A stretch of 42,092 nt of DNA from positions 1-42,092 of the forward strand of contig UQFY01000015.1 in the NCBI GenBank assembly GCA_900540385.1, read 5' to 3'. A model generated the notes under the pieces. That model did not search any database. It was not told where the DNA came from and saw nothing but the letters and a program-made list of their open reading frames with translations. Positions 1-6,269 of the stretch are shown here, piece after piece (positions within the stretch are counted from its first letter, which is position 1; each line of letters begins with the position of its first letter). The position numbers and the translations under genes were made by a program. This DNA comes from an uncultured Mollicutes bacterium. GTDB taxonomy: Bacteria; Bacillota_I; Bacilli_A; RFN20; CAG-826.

Positions 1-23
1 CTCCCCGATTATCGGGGAGTTTT
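1..23 (+). terminator. Hairpin with T-run at left edge
   Basis: A perfect 8-bp stem (1-8 with 12-19) closes a 3-nt loop and is followed by TTTT on the plus strand. It looks like the end of a transcript that starts outside the window. Bases 24-50 after it are unusually GC-rich and contain a second short inverted repeat (CGACG/CGTCG). Nothing else is recognised before base 60. Confidence 0.5.
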
Positions 24-50
24 CACTCGCTCGACGTTGCGCGTCGGCTC

Positions 51-87
51 AAACAATAAAAATGATCTGATGGTTATTCAGATCATT
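51..87 (-). terminator. Terminator of the AlbA-domain gene
   Basis: Bases 61-70 and 78-87 form a perfect 10-bp stem around a 7-nt loop. On the minus strand the stem is followed by a T-rich tail (complement of 51-60). It lies about 125 nt beyond the stop codon of the minus-strand gene ending at 213. The plus-strand side also has a short T run, so it may act in both directions. Confidence 0.55.
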
Positions 88-177
88 TTCCTAAATATGT
101 AAGTAGCAGCAATTCAGAATGGGCGATTGATTTGATGCGCATCTAAACGGATAAATTTAGTAGCTACAATATCGCAA

Positions 178-205
178 TTTGGTGGAACTTGTAAGAATCG
201 AACAC
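178..205 (-). repeat. tRNA 3'-end-like sequence, direct repeat of tRNA-Ala end
   Basis: The first 11 bases (178-188, TTTGGTGGAAC) are identical to 1831-1841, the 3' end of the tRNA-Ala gene including its CCA. A T-loop-like TCGAAC follows in both copies at the same spacing. The remaining bases diverge, and the upstream part reads into the coding region at 213, so no full tRNA exists here. It could be a remnant att-type duplication flanking the AlbA gene, or the end of a decayed tRNA. Eleven bases could also be coincidence reinforced by the conserved CCA end. Confidence 0.35.
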
Positions 206-212
206 CAGGATA

Positions 213-1535
213 CTACTTGATGATTTTCCAATGACCCTTTTTATCGGATCCCTCTCGCTTTAAATATCCTTTTTCCTGCAAATCTTTCAAATATCTTTCC
301 GCGGTTCTCTTGCTCTTTTTGATGCTTTTGGATATCCTCTCCGCATTTATCGTAGGATCCAATAGAATTAATTCTAGAATGCTTTTTTCAAGATTGCCGA
401 CATTTACACCGACATTTACGCCGACATTTACACCGACATTTATTGATTCAATAACTGTTTTTTCAAATGGTATAGTGACGATAATATGGTTTTGAGAAAT
501 ATCAAAAACGGATTTCCCATATTTTTCAATAATCGTAGGAATGCCATGACCTGTATGATCAACTATATCCAAATCAGAAAAAACCTTCATCAGTTTTGGA
601 TTCCTTGGTTTACTTATTCCTCTATAAAAGTCCTCTTTTGACAATCCATGCGGCAGGCCTCCATGCGATAATATTTCCATTCTATCGCGGAAGAACGATA
701 CTTGAGGCTCGCTGATGCTCCAATCATTATGTACAATTGCGTTCAGAACAGCTTCGTTAACGGAATCGTAGTCGAATAGGTATGTGTCAACCCTTGGCCT
801 TTGCGTAGTATCGGATATGCATATGTTTTCTGCCTGGATTCGATTCATTAGCTGTTTATATCCAAAGATGATTGATTTACTGCCGTAATCGCTTCTTTGT
901 GAAAGAGAAGCTTTATTGAGACCGCTGAATTTCACGAAAATAAGCGAGAAGCGATTATCGTCGGAAAGCAATTCGGCCATGACGTTGTACTTTCCTTGAT
1001 TGTTTATCAATTTTAAATTTGCCTCAAACGTGTCGTCGTTAAGCCTATAGCCTGCCTCTAAATAGGAATTTTTCAGAGTATAAAAAGATAAGGCAATAAG
1101 ATTCGTTTCCGATGAAACTAGAATGTCGTCGTCAAAGAATTTTAGCTTGTATCTTTCGTGAATTTGCTCTTCGCTCATCGCCTGGCAACTAGAGCCGATT
1201 CGGATAGGGCAGCCATTGGAAGAAAAACCATATTTTTTGATGCAATATAAAGAAGAAATGCCTTTCTTTACATCAATTATGATAACGGGCAGACCATCAA
1301 CAAAATCAATGCCAGATTTTACGGCATCTGATGCATTTGGTTCGATTTGTGATGTTACGATATCTGAAATGTTCCGCAATGTTTCATCGATTTTTGATGC
1401 ACCGCAAACTGTTCCGTCGTCATTGACGCCGATGTAAATTTTCCCACCATCAGAGTTCAAAAAAGAAACGATTTCCTTCACAATTTGATCGGTATATTTT
1501 GATTTAAGCTCAACTTTGTTTGATTCGATCAACAT
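213..1535 (-). CDS. AlbA_2 / divergent AAA-4 family regulator with C-terminal HTH
   Basis: This 440-residue protein belongs to the COG2865-like group of predicted transcriptional regulators or helicase-related proteins. The N-terminal AlbA_2 (Schlafen-type) domain occupies about residues 1-115, with ESNKVELK and the strand-turn GGKIYIGVNDDG. A GHKL-like ATPase region follows at about 255-355, with the N-box EAVLNAIVHND and a G-rich stretch HTGHGIP. Residues 366-380 are a four-fold NVGV repeat, then a winged-helix-like tail spans about 380-440. A GAGG motif seven bases upstream supports the ATG at 1535. The gene stands alone between a promoter at 1558-1587 and a hairpin at 61-87. Such proteins often sit in defence or mobile islands, but the target here is unknown. 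Confidence 0.8.
   Translation of the reverse strand: MLIESNKVELKSKYTDQIVKEIVSFLNSDGGKIYIGVNDDGTVCGASKIDETLRNISDIVTSQIEPNASDAVKSGIDFVDGLPVIIIDVKKGISSLYCIKKYGFSSNGCPIRIGSSCQAMSEEQIHERYKLKFFDDDILVSSETNLIALSFYTLKNSYLEAGYRLNDDTFEANLKLINNQGKYNVMAELLSDDNRFSLIFVKFSGLNKASLSQRSDYGSKSIIFGYKQLMNRIQAENICISDTTQRPRVDTYLFDYDSVNEAVLNAIVHNDWSISEPQVSFFRDRMEILSHGGLPHGLSKEDFYRGISKPRNPKLMKVFSDLDIVDHTGHGIPTIIEKYGKSVFDISQNHIIVTIPFEKTVIESINVGVNVGVNVGVNVGNLEKSILELILLDPTINAERISKSIKKSKRTAERYLKDLQEKGYLKREGSDKKGHWKIIK
398..442. repeat. In-frame 12-bp tandem repeat (NVGV linker)
   Basis: Nearly four copies of a 12-bp unit (CGACATTTACAC on the plus strand, one copy with a single base change) lie inside the AlbA-domain gene. 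Each unit encodes four residues (NVGV), so gain or loss of copies would change linker length without breaking the frame. The repeat joins the ATPase-like domain to the C-terminal helix-turn-helix. Confidence 0.85.
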
Positions 1536-1557
1536 TTTACAGCCTCACTAGGTTTTT

Positions 1558-1587
1558 ATTTTAACATATACTGCGTCATAACTTCAA
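1558..1587 (-). promoter_or_regulatory. Promoter of the AlbA-domain gene
   Basis: On the minus strand a TTGAAG -35 (1582-1587) and TAAAAT -10 (1558-1563) are separated by 18 bp, with an extended TGn just before the -10. The predicted start of transcription is about 15 nt before the ATG at 1535. Confidence 0.5.
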
Positions 1588-1731
1588 ATTATTGCGACAT
1601 TTTCACCGACAATGTGCCAAAGTTAGAGGTAAGCAGACATTCTTTCTAGGTATTGTCATCAGCTGACAGCGACTTATATTAATCTGCATTTTCCATTACT
1701 GTCATATCCAGAAGTTTTGCAGCTGTAAGTA

Positions 1732-1762
1732 TAAAAAGGGCACCCCGATTACTCAGGATGCC
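1732..1762 (-). terminator. Terminator downstream of tRNA-Ala
   Basis: The minus strand has a 7-bp GC-rich stem (1756-1762 with 1739-1746, one G-T pair) followed by a C and a T-run (complement of 1732-1737). It lies 70 nt past the tRNA end and is the obvious end of the tRNA transcript. Confidence 0.7.
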
Positions 1763-1832
1763 ATTCAAGAACCAAGCCTAGGAACCCAGTTGCGTTATGG
1801 AAACCTAAGGGTGGTTCATCTCCAATCAGTTT

Positions 1833-1908
1833 TGGTGGAACATAACGGGATCGAACCGTCGACCTCCTCGTTGCGAACGAGGCGCTCTCCCATCTGAGCT
1901 AATGTCCC
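1833..1908 (-). tRNA. tRNA-Ala (anticodon CGC)
   Basis: The minus strand folds into a complete 76-nt cloverleaf with an encoded CCA end (1833-1835). The acceptor stem pairs GGGACAT with ATGTTCC and contains the G3-U70 wobble pair that identifies alanine tRNAs. The D arm is GCTC/GAGC. The anticodon stem CCTCG/CGAGG holds the loop TTCGCAA, giving anticodon CGC, which reads GCG. The T arm carries TTCGATC. It stands alone, with a promoter at 1920-1948 and a terminator at 1732-1762. The 70-nt trailer between tRNA and terminator contains an imperfect inverted repeat (about 1768-1820). Confidence 0.95.
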
Positions 1909-1919
1909 AGCAAGTCCAT

Positions 1920-1948
1920 ATTATAATTTTCTCAAAGGGAAATGAAAA
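1920..1948 (-). promoter_or_regulatory. Promoter of tRNA-Ala
   Basis: On the minus strand a consensus TATAAT (1920-1925) lies 17 bp from TTTTCA (1943-1948). The mature tRNA starts 11 nt after the -10, leaving a 5' leader of only a few bases. Confidence 0.55.
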
Positions 1949-2011
1949 TCTCTTTTTTATTTCCGACTATCCCTATCGTCCTCGTCAAGATAACCATTGC
2001 CCATCATCTCG

Positions 2012-2119
2012 TTATAAAAGCAAGATTTCAAAGACAAGCGGCGCCAATCCCACAATAATCGAAAGGCTAGAGCAAACATATCGAATCACTTTATGAGCAA
2101 CTGTCTCATTCATATTCAT
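2012..2119 (-). CDS. Small hydrophobic peptide, possibly frameshifted
   Basis: An ATG at 2119 preceded by AAGGA at six bases opens a 35-codon frame. Its product has a polar start (MNMNETVAHK) and a hydrophobic second half (about residues 18-35), ending just after the membrane-like segment. If one base is skipped in the CTTTTAT run before the stop, the frame continues another 19 to 20 codons to a TAA at 1957 with a very acidic tail (LDEDDRDSRK), which is what a small membrane protein would look like. The gene may therefore be decayed, mis-assembled, or simply 35 residues long. No family is recognised. The 1909-2200 stretch holds nothing else except the tRNA promoter. Confidence 0.35.
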   Translation of the reverse strand: MNMNETVAHKVIRYVCSSLSIIVGLAPLVFEILLL

Positions 2120-2199
2120 AATCCATCCTTGTATAAATGATTTTTAAAAAACAAGCGAGAAAATCGTTAGGAAAGTTCTTTGGAAAAACGAAGGCTTTT

Positions 2200-2397
2200 T
2201 TACATTTTCAAAATAGTTCCGTTCATGGCTGCTTTTTTGAAATCTAAATAGGATTCCTTATTAAGAAATTCCAATAATTTTTCCATGCAAAGAACAAGAT
2301 TTTTTCCTAGCGCCAGAAAACGAATTGTAAAGTAAGGCTTTTTCTTTCGGATTTTTCTAACGTTTCCATTCTGAAAATTCAAAGGATGTTTTTTCAT
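2200..2397 (-). CDS. Hypothetical small basic protein
   Basis: A 65-codon frame begins MKKHPLNFQN and is lysine-rich in its first third (RKIRKKK), with a short hydrophobic patch at about residues 29-41. The ribosome-binding site is weak (GAAGA about eight bases upstream). It sits between a doubtful small membrane peptide and the divergent polymerase gene. No family is recognised, and chance is a real possibility in this AT-rich stretch. Confidence 0.3.
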   Translation of the reverse strand: MKKHPLNFQNGNVRKIRKKKPYFTIRFLALGKNLVLCMEKLLEFLNKESYLDFKKAAMNGTILKM

Positions 2398-2571
2398 CGA
2401 TTTTCTTCAAAAATTATTCCTTCGATCATTCCTTGTTTTTGTTTCTCTTCTATACATCGTCTAGTCTGTTTTTGCCCTCAATTGTAAGATTTTTGCTTTT
2501 TTCTTTTGATGGTTTCTATCCTTTAAAAATCAAGACTCTTTTTTCCTTTTTTAAGCGCATTAAATATACGT

Positions 2572-3806
2572 ATGGAAAAAGTCATTGGGATCATCGATTT
2601 AAAAAGTTTCTACGCTTCATGCGAATGTGCCGTAAGACACCTCGATATCTTAAAACACCTCTAGTTTGTTGCGATCCCTATCGCTCAGAATCTTCGGTTG
2701 TCATGTCCGTAACCCCTTATCTAAAAGAAAGATACGGCGTAAGCAATGTCTGTAGAAAAAGAGATTTGCCAACCATCCCAGGAATGATTTATGCCGCGCC
2801 AAGGATGTCTTATTACCTACAAGTTTCTTCCTATGTCGTCAGTATCTTCTTGAAATACGTTTCCTATGAGGATTTGCATGTTTATTCGGTAGATGAAAGT
2901 TTCTTGAATCTTGGCCCTTATATAAAGATGTATGGCAGCCCAGAACGAATGATCCAATTGATTCAGCAAGAGATATTTAATCGACTTGGTTTGATTGCAA
3001 CAGCAGGCATTGGTCCAAATATGTTCCTTGCAAAGATTGCTTTAGATAATGAAGGCAAGAAAAAGAAGCCGTTTCTTGCTCATTGGACATATGAAGATGT
3101 GCCTACCAAGCTTTGGAAGATTAAGCCCATCGATAAAATATGGTCCATTGCCGAAGGAACAAAAAACCATCTTGCAAGAATCGGTATCAATAGCCTTGAA
3201 GGTCTTGCGAAGACAAATTCTAAGCTTCTTGAAAGGGAATTTGGAGTGATGGGTCTTCAATTAAAAAACCTAGCAAATGGAAGAGATAATTCCGATATCC
3301 GAGAAAAAGTGGTTCCCCTTAACCCGTCCTTATCTAATGGGCAAACTCTTAGAAAGCCATTATCTCCAAACGAATGTGTGCTTCTTCTTAGAGAAATGAC
3401 AGATGAACTTGCTATTAGACTAAGGAAAGAAAACTATCTTGCTGGGAAAATTGGGGCTTGGGCAAATATGGAGAATGGCTCTTATAGCAAGGAAATGAGT
3501 ATCCCCTATCCAACGGATTCTACAAAGGAACTATTCCAAGGCGTTCAACACGCTTTCTTTGAGAAGATTCCTTGCGAAAAGATATATGGGTTAGGTATTT
3601 CTTTTGGAAAATTGTCCAAAAAGCAACAGGTTCAGCTTTCTTTATTTGAAGACGTATTTCAAAAAGAGAAAGAGGAACGTTTTGATGACGTTATGGGCAA
3701 AATACGCGAGACATATGGTCGAAATGCCATTTTTCGTTGCTCTGCTTTACTAGAGAATTCAACAATAAGACAGAGACATATGCAAATAGGAGGACATAGG
3801 GAATGA
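2572..3806 (+). pseudogene. Y-family DNA polymerase (UvrX/UmuC-like), broken by a one-base shift
   Basis: The true start is the ATG at 2572: the first 28 codons (MEKVIGIIDLKSFYASCE and on) carry the first metal-site motif and then run into a TAG after LDILKHL. Joining LDILK to the TPLVCCDPYR frame at the AAAA run (2652-2655) restores a 411-residue protein, the usual length for this translesion polymerase family. The second metal motif is SVDESFLN, and the C-terminus carries a canonical sliding-clamp peptide, QLSLF. One extra A would repair the gene. Everything after the shift is intact over 383 codons, so the lesion is recent or is an assembly error. There is no clear Shine-Dalgarno sequence before 2572. 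A yolD gene overlaps its end by four bases, the usual partner. Confidence 0.85.
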
Positions 3807-4114
3807 GAGAAAGAGGAATGTTAAAATGGGCTCCTTATAAATCTTTGGAGCAGCAGGCGGATTATTTAGCGAGAATGGAATACGAAAGAAACGAAATCCC
3901 TTGTCCCCAAATATCATCCGATAAAGCAGAAGAGATCAACGAAATCGTTTCGAATTATCATAACGAGACTGTTGTAGCTAAATATTGGCACGATGGCTAT
4001 ATTTACACCATACACGGGAAAATCACAGAAATATCTTCTATTTATAAATACCTGAAGGTGGAAGATGTAGAGATTTCTTTTACGAGATTAACCAATCTTT
4101 CCTATGAGCATTAA
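3803..4114 (+). CDS. YolD-like protein
   Basis: The 103-residue product has the YolD layout: MLKWAPYKSLEQQADYL near the start, then a small beta-rich domain around HDGYIYTIHGKI and a final strand with VEDVEISF. YolD proteins are predicted to resemble UmuD and are typically encoded directly beside a Y-family polymerase, as here. The start overlaps the polymerase stop (ATGA), with AGGAGG 10 bases upstream inside the polymerase gene, so translation is coupled. The gene is intact although its partner is frameshifted. Its exact role in the damage response is not established. Confidence 0.8.
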   Translation: MRERGMLKWAPYKSLEQQADYLARMEYERNEIPCPQISSDKAEEINEIVSNYHNETVVAKYWHDGYIYTIHGKITEISSIYKYLKVEDVEISFTRLTNLSYEH

Positions 4115-4175
4115 AGTCTCTATCTTTTTCGAAACGAAAAGGGATATGATTATTTTGTTCAAAGGAGAAACAACT

Positions 4176-4997
4176 ATGGAAAACGAAACACAAAACCAAG
4201 TAATGCCTGAAAACGAGAATAAAGAAGAAGCTCCTAAAAAGAAGGAAAGAAAATCAATCAATTTTGGAAAAGGCGGCCTTCTTTGGTCCATTTGGAATTT
4301 TTTAGAAGCGGCATTAATTCTTGTCTTGGGTATCATTTGCTTTGTCTATACGGCAAAAGCATCTGCAAACAATAGCGATATCAGCTATGACAAAGTCATT
4401 TCGGTCATCTTATTCATCGGGGGTATTTTCTTAATCCTCGGCGGGGCTCTTAAGATCGTTGTTAATTTCTTACCAGTCATTGCAAGAAGTGTGACGGACG
4501 CTATCATCAAAGAGAAAATCAAATCTCAATTATCTTATGACTTAGTCGTTGGCGGTGCGATTGAGTTGGCAGTCGGTATTGCCTTTGTCATTTCTTATAC
4601 AAATAATGGTGGGCTCTTAGATCAAATGGTTAGCTTCATCGCTCAATTCTTAGCCATCTTTATCGGAACATTGGTGACGGTCGCAGGCACTAGCTTGATT
4701 TTATTTGCTGTTGGCTTTATCGTTTCCAAACTCTATAAACTCTATTTGCCTATCATTGAAATCGTCTTTGGCGCTGCACTTATTGCCTTAGGCATCGTCG
4801 TCTTTATTTATCTTGCAGGAAATGTAGATTTAACAAAGATGATTTCCCTTGTGATTCTTGGCATTATTCTTGTCTTAGCAGGCGTTGCGATGGCAATCTT
4901 AACAGTCGTTGAAATTAACAAGATTCGTGTTGCAAAAGCAATAGCCAATACCGCAAAGGAAACCATTGAAACTGAAATCGTCGAAACAAAAAAATAA
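4176..4997 (+). CDS. Six-helix membrane protein, unknown function
   Basis: AAAGGAGA seven bases before the ATG at 4176 selects this start, giving 273 residues rather than a longer in-frame version. The first 35 residues are charged and Glu/Lys-rich (cytoplasmic by prediction). About six hydrophobic segments follow, many glycine- and alanine-rich (for example VGGAIELAVGIAFVISY). The tail is charged (KETIETEIVETKK). It loosely resembles DUF308/HdeD-type proteins, but I cannot assign a family. It is followed by a terminator at 5023-5058 and is probably a single-gene unit. Confidence 0.75.
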   Translation: MENETQNQVMPENENKEEAPKKKERKSINFGKGGLLWSIWNFLEAALILVLGIICFVYTAKASANNSDISYDKVISVILFIGGIFLILGGALKIVVNFLPVIARSVTDAIIKEKIKSQLSYDLVVGGAIELAVGIAFVISYTNNGGLLDQMVSFIAQFLAIFIGTLVTVAGTSLILFAVGFIVSKLYKLYLPIIEIVFGAALIALGIVVFIYLAGNVDLTKMISLVILGIILVLAGVAMAILTVVEINKIRVAKAIANTAKETIETEIVETKK

Positions 4998-5022
4998 CGA
5001 CTAATTTCTAAAAATAACGAGA

Positions 5023-5058
5023 AGCTGTATTAATGAATGTCGTTAAACAGCTCTTTTT
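5023..5058 (+). terminator. Terminator after the six-helix membrane protein
   Basis: AGCTGT (5023-5028) pairs with ACAGCT (5047-5052) around an AT-rich loop that can pair further, followed by CTTTTTTA. It ends the gene at 4997 and precedes the opposing gene ending at 5065. Confidence 0.65.
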
Positions 5059-5064
5059 TATTGC

Positions 5065-5346
5065 TTATTGAATATGATTAGTCTTTGCCCAAGAGGAAGG
5101 ATCATCTACGCCAAACCAGCTTCCAAAGGTAAACACTTTGCCAGTACGGATAATCCAAATAATGTTGAAAATCCAAAAGACAAAGAAAAACTCCAGACAA
5201 AATAAACAGTCTAGCAAAAGCAATATCCAAGATTTAGCACGTATGTCTTTGATAAATCGATAAATGACAAAAAGAGGGTTTAATAGGATTGCAAAAACAA
5301 TTTTAATTCCCCTTGAAAGTTCATCGATAAAATCAAGATATGCCAT
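5065..5346 (-). CDS. Small two-helix membrane protein
   Basis: The 93-residue product has hydrophobic segments at about 14-32 and 42-67 and is rich in aromatic residues (LEFFFVFWIFNIIWII). The start codon shares one base with the folD stop (TAATG), so the gene is almost certainly translated with folD. No family is recognised. Loop residues DIRAKSW and the tail GVDDPSSWAK are soluble. A role connected to folate is possible only by position. Confidence 0.65.
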   Translation of the reverse strand: MAYLDFIDELSRGIKIVFAILLNPLFVIYRFIKDIRAKSWILLLLDCLFCLEFFFVFWIFNIIWIIRTGKVFTFGSWFGVDDPSSWAKTNHIQ

Positions 5347-6137
5347 TAGCCACGATATGCCTCCAAAAGATTTTCCAACAAAGCTAAACGAGTTAATAAT
5401 CCCACTCCACCAGGAACAGGAGTTTGTAATTTGACAGGTAAATTTGGAACAAAATCCCCATGAAGATGTCCATCTTCTCCACGATTGATACCAACGTCAA
5501 CAAGATAAGCATCCGCTTTATACATATAGGTATTATCCCAACTAAACATTCTACCCACTGCTGAAACAATTAAATCAGCATGGGCGAAATAGAATTCTTT
5601 GTCTTCTCTAGAAGTCTTGCTATGAAGTTGAACGACGTTACAATCTCTTTCCAATAACATTCTAGCCATAGGCTTCCCGACAATTTCACTACGTCCTAAT
5701 ACAACGGCGTTTTTCCCTCTAAAAGAAAAGCCTTCGTGAGTAAGATACTGAATAATACCTTTTGGGGTACAAGGATCGAAAGCACTTCCGAGAGTAAAAC
5801 CATCCACGTCTTTCTTAGGAGAGATGGTTTGATTAATCATTTCGACAGAAATATGTTTTGGTAAAGGTAGTTGAACGATAATCCCATCAATATTCGAATC
5901 AAGATTTTGTTTACGAATCGTAGAAAGAAGCTCTTCTTGGGGAACATTTTCATCAAAAATGGTTTGAATAGCCTTAATTCCCACTTCTGCAGCATCTTTC
6001 TTTTTCCCACGAACATAAGCTTCCGATGCTGGGTCGTTTCCTACTGTAATAATAGAAAGGACAGGAACCCTGTCCAAACCTTGGATTTCTTTTTTTAATT
6101 CTTCTTTACGAAAAGCAACGTATTCTTTAATTGTCAT
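5346..6137 (-). CDS. folD: Bifunctional methylenetetrahydrofolate dehydrogenase/cyclohydrolase FolD
   Basis: FolD interconverts 5,10-methylene- and 10-formyl-tetrahydrofolate with NADP in the cytoplasm. The 263-residue protein shows the family signatures: the catalytic YVRGK (Y41, K45), DGIIVQLPLP (84-93), KDVDGF (109-114), the dinucleotide loop GRSEIVGKP (148-156), and the closing TPVPGGVG. The ATG at 6137 is chosen because it begins the conserved N-terminus and has AGG upstream; an ATG at 6179 would add 14 unconserved residues. The likely promoter lies in the divergent region near 6222, about 85 nt upstream. A small membrane protein is coupled at its 3' end. Confidence 0.95.
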   Translation of the reverse strand: MTIKEYVAFRKEELKKEIQGLDRVPVLSIITVGNDPASEAYVRGKKKDAAEVGIKAIQTIFDENVPQEELLSTIRKQNLDSNIDGIIVQLPLPKHISVEMINQTISPKKDVDGFTLGSAFDPCTPKGIIQYLTHEGFSFRGKNAVVLGRSEIVGKPMARMLLERDCNVVQLHSKTSREDKEFYFAHADLIVSAVGRMFSWDNTYMYKADAYLVDVGINRGEDGHLHGDFVPNLPVKLQTPVPGGVGLLTRLALLENLLEAYRG

Positions 6138-6203
6138 AATATTACCTACACTCCCATTGTAATAGTTACGAAAAATCATTTCACTAAAGAAGGGAAAAGA
6201 AAC

Positions 6204-6242
6204 CGATAATTATCGACTGATATTATAGAAAAAACTATAATA
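6204..6242. promoter_or_regulatory. Divergent promoter region with two palindromes
   Basis: On the plus strand TCGACT (6213-6218) and a perfect TATAAT (6236-6241) are 17 bp apart and serve the flavoprotein operon. A perfect 12-bp palindrome CGATAATTATCG (6204-6215) overlaps the -35. A second inverted repeat, TATTATAG and CTATAATA (6221-6228 and 6235-6242), spans the spacer and -10. Its left arm also reads TATAAT on the minus strand, so the same site may provide the folD -10. These repeats look like operator sites. Confidence 0.6.
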
Positions 6243-6269
6243 ATTGCAGGAGAATTAAAGGAGAAAAAT

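Noticed and set aside
398..442. CRISPR-like repeat
   Set aside because: The 12-bp units are contiguous with no spacers and are in frame within a coding region.
1902..2096. A 64-codon plus-strand frame over the tRNA promoter
   Set aside because: No ribosome-binding site, no family-like features, and it overlaps the tRNA 5' end and promoter.
2433..2571. An upstream in-frame extension that would start the polymerase at 2433
   Set aside because: Its residues are hydrophobic and unlike the family, while the real N-terminus with the DLKSFYASCE motif is in another frame from 2572.
2646..2660. Programmed -1 frameshift at the polymerase A4 run
   Set aside because: TTA-AAA-C lacks the X XXY YYZ pattern and no downstream stem was seen, so a mutation or assembly error is simpler.
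4124..4142. Hairpin after yolD as a terminator
   Set aside because: The 8-bp stem is AT-rich and not followed by a T-run; it may only be part of the next gene's upstream region.
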